Assembly (NCBI GenBank): GCA_010094045.1
Contig: ML986773.1
Coordinates: 2,581 to 66,580 of the forward strand
Direction of reading: 5' to 3'
Source of the DNA: Lojkania enalia
Taxonomy: Eukaryota; Ascomycota; Dothideomycetes; Pleosporales
DNA length: 64,000 nt
Position numbers and translations under genes: made by a program. The notes below the pieces were generated by a model, which saw only the letters and a program-made list of their open reading frames with translations, was not told the DNA's origin and made no database searches. Below, piece after piece: positions 46,646 through 59,405 of this stretch; the stretch's first letter is position 1, and every line of letters begins with the position of its first letter.

Positions 46646-47951
46646 GGCGGGCGACGTCGAGCCTCAGACTGACAGCCTGGAGCAGGAGGACGAGGGCTAG
46701 GACGAGGAGGAGAGGTGTAGAGGTGGTCGCGGACGCCAAGTCGAATCCGGGCAGCTCTCGGGAGGGGAAGCTTGCCGTTATCACGGATGCGGTGTTGTCG
46801 GCAGTGCAGCGAGTCGTGGTGGTCCTTGCCTGCGGGTTGCGGGTCGGAGGGCGTGGTGAATCCAGGGCCCTGCTGAGACGAAGCGAGATTGAGCAGGCTT
46901 GTTTCGCGGCCCTGATCCTCGCAGCCGATGCAACGACAGCTCGAGGACTGTGTGTCAGAGGTGTCCAGGCGGGAGCAGCGTACGGCGGGCGGCGTGGGGC
47001 GCGACGTGGGTGGAGCGCCGTGGTTTTCTTGCGCGGGCTACAGCAGTATGGAGCTGGTCGGAGGGGGGAGAGGCGGACGGCGTGCTGGGGCTCAGGGCGG
47101 GCGTGGGTGTGCGCGTGCGCGGGCGCGGGAGGGGGCAGCAATGCCTGAGGCGGACGGCAGCCGGATGGAATGGCGAGGGGCCAAAAGAGAGACAGTGGAC
47201 GGTTAAGACTGTCGTCGATGCTGCCGTGTCGCTGGTCCTGAGGGGCATAGGAGAGAGGCTGCTGCTGCTCCGGGAGAGGTTGCGCTCTCTGGCTCGCCAT
47301 TGACGCCAGCGCCCTTGCTAGGCCGGCGGCTGCGATGCGAGGCACGGGCCCAGACGCAACAGTGAGGTCCACCCGCATCCATACATACCTATACCCAACG
47401 AGGCCTTGGAAACCCAGAACCCGACTAGACACATACTGCATTCGAGCGCTCGACTTTGCTGCGCCGCCGCTATCTACCCAGAAGCTGTCCCGGAGAGCTC
47501 ACATTGCCCCGGCGCACGCTCCGGGAACGTACTACTCCCTGGCCGGCGCCGCTCTTGGGAGTCGAGCCTGCGCCTTGGCGCCCGCCGATTGCGATTTATT
47601 GACAATCTTGGAAGAATTGATAGCTCCCCCATCACGAGCCACAGCTCCAGGGCACGCTCCACGCGCCCACCCCATTGAGCGGCCGCCTCGCACGCTGACC
47701 ACCGTGTAGCGATCCGCACGACCAATATACCGTCTCTCGGGACCCGTGCCTCACTGCTGCATTCCGGACCGCCTACCTTCTTCACCCATCTATCCCCCCT
47801 CCCACCGCTTTGGCACAGCAAGCGCAGCTGACCACCGCCGACGACCGAGAAACATCTCAAGGCTCCACGGGGCAACAATCCCACACGGAAGCCCACGCTA
47901 TTAGAGCTCCCCGTCCTGCATCGCCTTCCATCCCAACATCCTGGGGGTACA
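46646..47951. promoter_or_regulatory. GC-rich divergent promoter/leader between ste50 and a small gene
   Basis: About 1.3 kb between two head-to-head start codons, with the highest GC of the window. Because it is GC-rich it has long accidental ORFs on both strands, including a 273-codon one (47441-46620, minus) that overlaps the ste50 start in a different frame. Their products are Pro/Ala/Arg/Ser low complexity, so they are not called genes. A long 5' leader for ste50, possibly with an intron (CTGCTCCAG about 40 bases upstream of the ATG), is likely. Confidence 0.5.
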
Positions 47952-48398
47952 ATGTCCTCGAACAGCAAGCCCCTCACCCTCTCCACCACCACCGCCCAAG
48001 CTTCCATCTCCCCCCAGCTCCGCAACACAATCTACTCGCTCCTCCTCTCCGGGCCGGGAATCCCAAACATCCAATCCACCCTCGAGCACGAGCTCGCGAC
48101 CTCGGGCTTCATCTCCAACCTCAAAGCCTACATCACCTCGCTGCTCCGCTCGGGGGAATGCACCACCCTCGACCAAGTCACCGAGCGCGTCCTGCAGAAA
48201 GTCAGCCAGGGCATCGCAGCGCCGAACGGCACCAACGGCGTCAACGGTACGGCCAACGGCGTGAATGGGTACAAGGCGGATGCGGACGACGAAATCGATT
48301 TGAGGGTCCCGGAACGGGCTGTTAGGGAAGGGGTTAGGGTGGTCAGGAGGGAGCTAGAGCGCGTCTGCGATGTCACGGTTGAGGGGGAAGATAAATAA
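47952..48398 (+). CDS. Small fungal protein of unknown function (148 aa)
   Basis: Single exon with an ATG in a good context (gtacaATGtcc). The N-terminal two thirds look like a small helical domain (SPQLRNTIYSLLLSGPGIPN, then LATSGFISNLKAYITSLLRS), followed by a Gly/Asn-rich repeat linker (NGVNG twice) and a C-terminal charged helix (VPERAVREGVRVVRRELERV). The sequence resembles short proteins found across ascomycetes, but I know no function. No signal peptide or membrane segment. The opposite-strand and shifted-frame ORFs here are shadows in GC-rich DNA. Confidence 0.72.
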   Translation: MSSNSKPLTLSTTTAQASISPQLRNTIYSLLLSGPGIPNIQSTLEHELATSGFISNLKAYITSLLRSGECTTLDQVTERVLQKVSQGIAAPNGTNGVNGTANGVNGYKADADDEIDLRVPERAVREGVRVVRRELERVCDVTVEGEDK

Positions 48399-49398
48399 TC
48401 CACTCGCTCATACACGGCACGGATTCGAAGGATACTACATGGGTAGGGCTTGAGGGAGCAGAGCGTGTCCAGCGCAAACAGAACTCCCTACACCAGCCCG
48501 AGAATGAGACGAGGCTATCACCAAGCATTCTGCAAGCAGAACTGAAAGCGCCCCATGGCGTTCCTGGAGTACGCAAAATACTTACCACCCCCATTCATTT
48601 CCCACAATGCCTTTCTAACCTTCTATTCCCAGCTTGCCTCTCGAAATAACCATCATCAAATCCAATCCGTCGAACACCGATTCCCAACTCCGAGGAATGC
48701 AGGAGTACAGCATGCCGATTGCGTGTCGAGAAATCAATGGTGGGGGAACATTTTCATGGGGGAACCGTGTAGCACCGCGTAGCACACGCCCTTTTGCTGC
48801 ACCAATCTGCAAGCCTCGGCGGCAAGCCTTCGTCCAAAATAGAAACACCAATCAACTCTGCAGTTCCACTGCCAAACTTTGCCATCCGGATATTGTGATT
48901 TGGAAGCTGATTTGTAGTCATTGCCTTAATCGGCTTAGGCTTCGATATAAAAGAAAGTTCTTACCGTGAAGATTATTGAAACAACGCAAGAGGAACGAGT
49001 CCGGAGCCCGGTTGGCAAAACGATCACTGATGAGAGATAAGGTACAACGACCCTGCTTTAGCAACAGACTTAGATCTACACTGCACCCAACTCCGGTCCT
49101 CACATATTCATAGCCGTAAACTCAAATCAAATACTCTAAAATATGCAGTCTTATTTCCACTGACTAAATCCTGGCATGCGTGATGCAGATCCATTCGTAC
49201 CACTGAGCTCTCTTCTCACCGAGAGCCCTATCCATTCCCATCCATTCATAGCTTGAATTACCGTCTCCTCGTTCTATCTGGTAGTTGATAGACTAGAAAA
49301 AGAGGAACATGATTGCAGAGCGCCAGTCTAAAGACTATCCATGACCCATTCCGCCGATGAACTCACCCCAAAACCAGAAAGGCTACTTAACAATGGCG
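48399..49398. other. 1.0 kb convergent intergenic region
   Basis: Tail-to-tail region between the small gene and cdc48. ORFs of 60-110 codons on both strands have no recognisable motif. Nothing else seen. Confidence 0.5.
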
Positions 49399-52149
<2,751 letters not shown>

Positions 52150-53066
52150 GGTGCGTGGTCGCTCGATCAACGGGACTGGCTGAAAATGTATTGTGCAGTG
52201 GGCAATGGGGCGGCTTGCAGCGATCGAAGTCAAGCCGTCTGCGAGTTGGCGGGGAGGGAGTGTGATGGATGGGAGATGGAGGCAGCAGGCAAGAGGCAAG
52301 GTGTTGCTTAAGTAGCTGCGTGCTTCGGCGGTGATGTTAGAGTGAGAGGTTGAGCTTGGTCCGCCGGGCTAGGTTGCCATGGCTGGCGCGTTTCGTTAGT
52401 GCGCGCACGGGCCCCGGCCTTCCGCCTCAACACCAGAACCTTCGATGGCATTCTCCCCGCTGCTCACCAATCCCGCCCCTCAAGCTGCCGCAATACCGTC
52501 CCCATTCACTACTGTACTATCACTTCAGTTCCTGTTTTTACCGCTGTATTCACCGAAGTATTAGCTGACGCCACTATCTTGTGCTGCTGAATGAAGTGTT
52601 CTTGTGGAACTGTGTCGCCGCTGCTTGCCTGGCGCTTAATAAATCCCGACCGGTGCCTCCGCCTCACAAGCGCCACCAATGAACCCTAGCGCCAAGCATC
52701 TCAGGTACGAACAACTTGTGTCTGCCCGCGGCTAGGTTAACCGTCGATAATGCTACCGACTGTCAGTGCTAAGGAAAATTGAATCCCATGTAAAGTGAAT
52801 GTGCTGTCCATACAATGACCTTATTCACGAGCGAGGAACGGCGGTTAAGTATTAGCCTCCTCATATCTAATCTACTCGGTTTCCTGCATTTCCTTCATGG
52901 TCTTTGGGCATACATCCCCGATTCTTTTGTGTGACATTCATTTCTAGTCCGCGTTACAACCCACCACATGGCCGGTAACACTCCGTCTAGGCAAAAGGAA
53001 ATATATCCCGAAGATCTATGCCTCTATTCTCTGGCTCTTGATAATCAGTAGACTAGATTCCAGTTG
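52150..53066. other. 0.9 kb intergenic region, cdc48 promoter
   Basis: Upstream region of cdc48 and of the AIG2-like gene, which are divergent. No gene seen. A CCAG acceptor-like sequence directly before the AIG2-like ATG leaves room for an upstream exon of that gene. Confidence 0.45.
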
Positions 53067-53516
53067 ATGCACCTCATTGACCACGAGGTACCCATCTTCG
53101 TCTACTATCCATTAATGCTTCCCTGGGTTCTCGCAACGGTTCTGGATCTATGCGATGCAAAAGGAGCTGAAGATACGGCAAAGAACATGACCTGCGCAAC
53201 TTTACACCACTATTTCAGAACGGTGATAAAATTCACATACAGACCGACCGTCTTGCAGACTAAGAGGGAAGCAATGGTAGATGGAATACTTGTTGCTGGC
53301 AGTAGTAAGGAACAGATTGCCAGGATCGAGGCATACATAGACATAGAGGACCATTCGAAGGAGATCGAGGAAGTGGAAATTCAGTTGGCAGACGGTGCGA
53401 AGGTAACGGTTGCTGCGTATGTCTACGTCTGGCACCAGTTGACGGATTACCTAACAGCCGAAGATTGCACGCCTATGGGTTACATAAAAAGCGTAACGTC
53501 CGACGAGCGAAAATAG
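53067..53516 (+). CDS. Gamma-glutamylcyclotransferase-like (AIG2 family) protein, divergent
   Basis: Single exon of 149 aa from the ATG at 53067 (an upstream exon cannot be excluded, because a CCAG sits just before it). The layout fits AIG2/GGCT-like folds: an N-terminal FVYYPLMLPWVLATVL where the family has FVYGTLM, a central MVDGILVAGSSKEQIARIEAYID where the family has V-D-G-L-L-x-G-L followed by an acidic hinge, and a V-A-A-Y-V-Y-V-W strand near the end. The Gly-rich substrate loop and the usual catalytic Glu position (x-x-F-E-G) are both changed, so it may not be an active cyclotransferase. Assignment rests on pattern, not a search. Confidence 0.65.
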   Translation: MHLIDHEVPIFVYYPLMLPWVLATVLDLCDAKGAEDTAKNMTCATLHHYFRTVIKFTYRPTVLQTKREAMVDGILVAGSSKEQIARIEAYIDIEDHSKEIEEVEIQLADGAKVTVAAYVYVWHQLTDYLTAEDCTPMGYIKSVTSDERK

Positions 53517-54022
53517 GCGAATTAGCCCATGGATCGTGGGTCAATTTCTCCCTCTATATATCCCCGCTTTTTGCCTATCAATTACTAAGACCCATCATAT
53601 TGTGGAGAGGCATATATTACCTATTGAACAGTACTTCTTCTAGCACATGAAGTCTGTATGATAATATGCTATGGAACTGAATCAACACGATATATGAATT
53701 ATGGAAATAGCATGCATAGACCCTAGATCGGAATACCCAGGCGTTTAGAGAGAGCACCTCGGTCGTGTTAAATAAGACATTAAATAACATATACATCATA
53801 AGAAGACTAGTACCCGCTCATAATACCCTCTAGATCTTCTCCTCGTTTCTATGTTGAACGCAGTTGACTGAATTGCGGGCTAGCCCAGAGAAAATAAAAT
53901 ATCGTAAAAACCCTGGCCTTCCTAGCTAGTTGACCAATCATTACTCACCCATTAATTTAACACTCTTCTAGAGTTCGTTGTGTGGTATCCAAGATGCGAA
54001 ACAGTCACGCCTTCTGTTTGTC
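53517..54022. other. Convergent intergenic region
   Basis: AT-rich 3' region between the AIG2-like gene and the SSU1-like gene; nothing recognised. Confidence 0.5.
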
Positions 54023-55574
54023 TTATTTGTCCTGTGTCTCCTGCTTCTCCTGTTGTCCCTGTAACTCCTGTAGCTCCTGTCTCGTCTGTCTCGGCTGCCT
54101 CTTCGGCCTCTTATCAGCCTTCCTACACTCCCTCTCCATCTCTTGTAGACATGGTGCTACAAAAAGATTTCCACGAACTATATTCTTCACAGTCCCGCTT
54201 CCTACCAGCAACCAAAGCAGTATAACGCAGATACCAAAGATCTAACCAATTCGCACTTAGCCCCTAGCTCAGAACATCAGAACATATTTCAGAGTAAACT
54301 CACCGTGCCCAAAATCTTAAAGAACTTCGACGGCAATTCATCCCCGATAGACAACGTCGACATAGTAAAGACACCAATGGGGAAAGTGAACCCCCACCAT
54401 CCCATGTTGAAGGGAAACTTTGAACGAGATATCGAAGCAATGGCGAAGAATAACCATACGATGCCAAATCCCCAAAGCACAACGGCTACTCCCCATCCAA
54501 GTACATATAAAATCTGGCCTGCCATCTCAGCGCCAGGTAGAGTCTTCGTCTGGGGGAAGACTCTCATGGCTTGCGCGCCCAGCCCCATGATCCCGAATCC
54601 GCCTTGTCCCAACGGACCGAGCGGGAGGAACACAGATACGATGACTTCTTTGGGTGGAAGTTTATGGACTGCGAGTCGGTGGAAGTACATTGTAAGGATG
54701 ACGAGCGCAAGCGGTACGCCGGTGCCCCAGAGAACATATGAGACGACAATAGTCCAGAGGGCGTGTTCTGGGTCGGGTAGAATAGAGGCTACGACAGCAC
54801 CGGAGGCGCTAGCGACGATTGTGCTAACGATAGGGAGGAGCCATGCTGCTGTCATTGTTTCGTGGGCGTTTTTGTGCTTGGTCATCCTATTCCGCAATCA
54901 ATATCTCATGGTCGATGAAGGAAGCAGCGTAGAGGAAAAAAAAAGGGAAGGTACATTTGCCAGGGTAGCCCCATACAACAAGCCAGGCTCACGACAACAT
55001 CAATCCACCACATCGCCCAACAGATGTCGTGACTTGCTCCTCCCCAAGCAGGCACGCAGACTAAAGCGTACATATTAACTATCGTGGCGAAGCCCATAGG
55101 GAAAGTACCAAGGAAGAGGGATTGCACCGGATGGTGAATCATAAGTTTCCATGTTGCCGGATAGAGAGTGTACCGTAGAACCGAGATAAGAAACATCACG
55201 AGAAACAAAAAACAATTCATGGCGAAGAAGACATTGCTGAGGGTGTACAGGGCACCTTCATGATGTGGGTAGAGTGTTGAAAAGGTATGTAGGATGATAG
55301 ACACGATGCCTGTGCCCATGGTCACGGCGAACTAACATGCCGTTAGACTCATTTATTCTTCCAGAAACAATTGATAGTAATAGTTAGATGATCTTACCCA
55401 TGCTGGTGTGAAGTTCTGAATCACATGCCTCCATCCTTTCCGACCATTAATGAACCACTTCGGCAATGAGCTAGTCATATCGGGACTCTGTCTCTCTGCA
55501 TCCACCTGATTTGCTGCTTGGCTACATAGTATTGAGATCGGGTCCCTTGACCTGAGAGCTGATGCGGTGGCCAT
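54023..55574 (-). CDS. ssu1: Sulfite efflux pump SSU1-type transporter (TDT/malic acid transport family)
   Basis: Four exons: 55574-55398, 55331-54955, 54886-54304 and 54241-54023, giving 451 aa. About ten membrane helices; family hallmarks are NFTPAWFAVTMGTGIVS in helix 1 with its loop, MTAAWLLPIVSTIVASASG, FLPLGPLGQGGFGIMGLG, and the late GWWGFTFPIGVFTMST. Fungal SSU1 exports sulfite made during cysteine breakdown and so protects against it; it acts in the plasma membrane. The related malate permeases share the fold, so substrate is inference. The last exon adds the tenth helix and an unusual Gln/Glu/Lys-rich hydrophilic tail of about 35 residues. Confidence 0.88.
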
Positions 55575-55784
55575 TTGCAGCTGCGTGATTGAACCTGCTC
55601 ACAAGTAAGGTTTGACAATAGGGAAGAAATAGACTAAAGGAAATGAAAGATGCCGCCAAGGAAATTATATAGAAAGGCAAAAGCTTATGAGCCTTACCCT
55701 TTTATAATGAGGTACCTTACGTACCAAGACGACTCTGTTTAGAACATCCGAGTCATCCAAAAAATTATTTCCGGACCGGAACGG
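55575..55784. promoter_or_regulatory. SSU1 upstream region
   Basis: Short head-to-head gap with the zinc-finger gene if the latter starts at 55785. No regulator site is claimed. Confidence 0.35.
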
Positions 55785-56905
55785 GTGCGGTTGCTGAGCC
55801 ACGATTACACATCCCGAACATCCAGGCACAGGTGGAACACCGCAACTAAGCGTTTGGGTACCGAGGTATCAGGTTATGCGAAACCGTTAGAGGATATCGA
55901 AAGGGGTAGTGTTGAAAGACTTATTGGTGCGAAAGCATCGCGTGATTGGCTAGTGAAAAGTGTGAGAAGGGATGATCGTATGATGAGACGGGCTAGCGTG
56001 GTTCCTTTTAGGAATAAACTTGTTACTTATGCGAACCTTAGCTCTTCTTATATGAGGTTCACATACCACTTCTCCCGGATTGATCAAGACGTGATCCCAA
56101 ACCATCCCATAATGGTTATCTTTCTCTCCTTGTAAGGCACCCCAGTAGCAACAAATTCACAAACGTTGATTATTTTCAGATTCTGCCCTCACTGCGACGA
56201 ATATTATTTCCCGGACGGCGGCAACCCTCAGGTTTGCCGTATTCAACACGAGACACAAGTTCATTATATGTGCCCGATCTGTGGGGATGATTGTTATTCT
56301 ATCCAGGGTGTTCATGATCACTGCCGAACAAAGGGATGCGCCCCCATTTGCCGAGATTGCAAGCCGGGAGAACACACAATATGGCTCAACCGCGACGAGT
56401 ACCAGAAGCATGTGAAAAAATATAATGTTTGCACGAAATGCGAGGTCCATTTCAATAGTCCGTCAAATTTAGCCCACGTAAGCCATCCTAGAAGCTTTAG
56501 CAGCTCAAAGTCGGATTCTCTTTATTAAAATCGTGATAGCACAATCTCACACATCGAGAACCCATTTTCGACTGCCTTGGCTGCACTCGCAAGTTCAAGA
56601 CCTACGGAGGAATGATCATCCATCTGGAAGCCGGAACCTGCCCTTCTGGAATCAATGCCGTTGAACTAAACAATTCAGCTGCACTCTGCTTCCAATGGAA
56701 GAAGTACATAATTAATGAATTTGTTCGGGACTGTATGCTTAACGGATACCTAGATTCTCTTTTATATCAGTGCCCGACCTGTTTTGCCAAATTCGGCAAG
56801 CTGTCGAGCTTGTTCATGCATGTTGAATCCCCGTCATGCAGTCAAACGTTAAATCAAGGAGCAATCTTTAAATTGAGAAAGTGGCTGTTCAATTGCCATG
56901 CGTAA
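55785..56905 (+). CDS. C2H2-like zinc-finger protein, fungal lineage-specific
   Basis: Model: exons 55785-56131, 56180-56477 and 56540-56905, giving 336 aa; an internal ATG at 56112 would give 227 aa and is equally possible, because the first 109 residues show no known feature. From exon 2 on the protein is full of Cys/His pairs: FCPHCDEYY, YMCPICGDDC with a following H-x-x-C, ICRDC, VCTKCEVHF followed by His, LGCTRKFKTYGGMIIHLEAGTC, and YQCPTCFAKFGKLSSLFMHVESPSC. These fit degenerate C2H2 fingers of the kind found in many fungal hypotheticals. Target unknown. A decayed tandem copy lies at 58205-58920, 1.3 kb downstream. Confidence 0.75.
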
Positions 56906-58204
56906 TTATTTATTACTTTCAATATTATCCTTTCACATAACCACCTTTCGGCGATTTCAATTCTGGTTTTATAGGATCCACTGGAAAGCTATTCTTCCCC
57001 ACAATCTCGTCGGTGCGCGCAACCTCCGTACTTTCTCTTCCGTAAAAAATTCGCTGTGACCCAGCTCCTCTTTGGTAGTCCCAGAAGGTATAGTCGCTGT
57101 AATAAGATGCATCCTAAACATCAATGCCTTCAAAAGTTGGAGAAAAAAATAATAAAACAACGGAACTTGCCGTACACCCTAATGCTTGGGTATATGTGAG
57201 TTGGTTGTTCCAGGACAGACATTCCCAACTAATGCTTCTAGGTATGGTCCCTATTCCCATTTCGCTTCACCAGGAGTGAGGAAATTGTACATCTAGTGGA
57301 CGCTATGGCTAATGACCAGCTCAGCTACAGGATGCCCCACCCTTTTCTGGGGTGCATAGAATCGGATGTGGTGGCGTTAGTTTGAGATTAAAAATTTTGA
57401 GACTTAAGTAATATATATAGGGAACTGGAAGCTAGCCTAAGCTCGCTTATGGCATAGGGCGGCGCGACGACTCGTGGATAGTGAATATCGTGTCACATGG
57501 AAATGGTGGAACACCCAACTAATGGGAGGCAAGTAGCTGCTCCGCTAGGCCTCTACAGCAATATTGAGCAATATCTGGAGTCATTCAAGACAACAGCCAG
57601 AGTTTTTAAACTTGTCCCTCTGAAGATTGGTCTCAACCTTTAAGTGATGATGGGGGCACCTTGGCAAGATACATCAACTAAGCAGTCTCATGTACTATAT
57701 ATTCCCCCGCCGTACCTTGACCGAGAGGTCAAAGGAACACCAAAGGGCCTCATCAATACATCTATCTATACCACCTTATACGGTCTCTGCCCCTTCCTGC
57801 TTACACAACAGCTACTAGACCGTTGTCCTAATAGACTCCGTAAGTCCAACTTGCCTGTGAGACTACTCTACTATACCTGTTTTAATAGGAAAATTCACAA
57901 CCCGCGGTGACAGTGATTAGTCCTCCCTTGCACACACTATCAGGATCTACAATCGTCGTCACAAACAAACTGCGTACATAAAATGTGTATGGAGTTTCGC
58001 GGAGCTAATCCGCGATTGCTCGTGTCGTGTAGAACGCGCAAAAACGATAAACCTCAAAAAACAACTTTGTTCAATACATTTCCATCTAAACTTCAACGAA
58101 CACAAGCGTGGCCTGCTGCACTTAGTATTTGTAGCCATGCAAGATGGTTGTGTAAGTGCGCGACTTGCTTAGTCGTCGAGAACAGACGGTCTAATCTCTC
58201 ACTA
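56906..58204. other. 1.3 kb spacer between zinc-finger gene and its relic
   Basis: Short ORFs only (57644-57910, 57983-58237) without recognisable motifs. No evidence for a separate gene; it may hold decayed upstream parts of the second zinc-finger copy. Confidence 0.45.
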
Positions 58205-58920
58205 GGCGGTGTGATTGCTGCGACAGGTTTTCCCTGAAGCAATATTCTCCTCTAGCACACCAAGGACTAAAACGCTCACCATGAATACGTCGAATGTGAC
58301 TTCGACGAGCAGTCCTAGGAGGACTCACTCAAAAATTGTCGCGAACAAGACTGTTTCGATGCCTGCTAAGGGTGCTACAACGGCAAGGGGATGCCCTTGC
58401 CCTATGACTCGGAAACATATTGGGATTACGTCGAGGAGGAGAATTTTTATACAGAGTGCGAGCGTCACTTTGATACTCCGCAGAATTTGACTCAAGTAAG
58501 TTGTTAATAGAACCTCCTAAGCTTTGCCTAACAATAATTAGCATGGAAAGGTCCACCACTCACCTGATTTCGAATTTCTTGGTTGCGACCGACGTTTCAC
58601 GGCCTACGGTGGCATGGTGAGTCTACCTCCTATTAATAGGCCGCATTTCATCTTACCGAGACCGTTAGATCTCGCATCTGGAACCCGGAACATGCGATTC
58701 CGGTCTTGACGGTATTGACATCAATGAAGCAGCTGCCATATGCTACCAATGACAACAGTTCATTGACGAAGATTAACACAAGGATATGTACGACTACAAA
58801 GACCTCTACGACCTATATAAGAGCCTATACCATACAAGTGCCCGGCCTACAATGCCTAGTTCAACAAGCTATCGGGTCTTGTCTAATCATGTCGATTCAC
58901 TAGCCTATAATTAGACTCTT
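58205..58920 (+). pseudogene. Decayed tandem copy of the C2H2-like zinc-finger gene
   Basis: Read across two frames it parallels the intact gene: a CxxC start at 58210-58224, YVECDF, NCREQDCFDAC, FYTECERHF, then after an intron (about 58496-58542) a segment with LGCDRRFTAYGGM, and after a second intron (about 58619-58670) ISHLEPGTCDSG. Order and spacing match the intact gene's finger array. Stops occur inside (for example in the S-stop-EDS stretch near 58315, after FDAC, and after the conserved ICYQ), and a frame change is needed near 58280. The second intron splits the YGGM|I motif, whereas the intact copy has no intron there. It is surely not functional as a full protein. Confidence 0.75.
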
Positions 58921-59405
58921 AATAAAATGGTGAGCTTAAAGCCGACGAGGCGGCTATCCAGTCGCCATATTTTGGGTTCCTAGGACACCATACTTCTACT
59001 AAAAAAGGTTCTCGAACCTCTCTAGATAATTTCTATACACTAATGGAAGTCAAGGGAAACTATAGCTTCCGTTTTACAAGACTAATATGCTTCACATGGC
59101 GTCACAATTGCCACATAGCACAATTAGTGAAGCCTCTCTATACTGTCCAAGCCCGCAAGTCCTCAGGATCACTATCATTCACCTTTTGTTCACAACATCG
59201 CTATGTCTCCGATATGAATTGATTCTACATACTGATTCTTTCTATAGGTATACATGTAGACTTAGGGTTTACCGAAGGTTCACCATCTGCCAAAGTGAGT
59301 ATTGCGCAAATGTCAATACAACTATCGATTACATTCAGTATCGATAATTGCTTACACATGGTCTAACAAAAGCCCCCGTAGAACTTTTCTACAACTATAA
59401 TCAAA
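58921..59405. other. Intergenic, 3' of zinc-finger relic and of rrp5
   Basis: AT-rich with in-frame decay of the last part of the zinc-finger copy possibly extending into it. No gene seen. Confidence 0.4.

Noticed and set aside
46620..47441. 273-codon ORF as a gene
   Set aside because: Low-complexity Pro/Ala/Arg product typical of chance ORFs in GC-rich DNA; kept only as a possible upstream ORF.
47474..48028. 184-codon minus-strand ORF
   Set aside because: Overlaps the small 148-aa gene and its leader; no protein-like features.
54305..55078. 257-codon ORF on + strand
   Set aside because: Antisense to the SSU1-type transporter exons, whose membrane helices and family motifs are clear.
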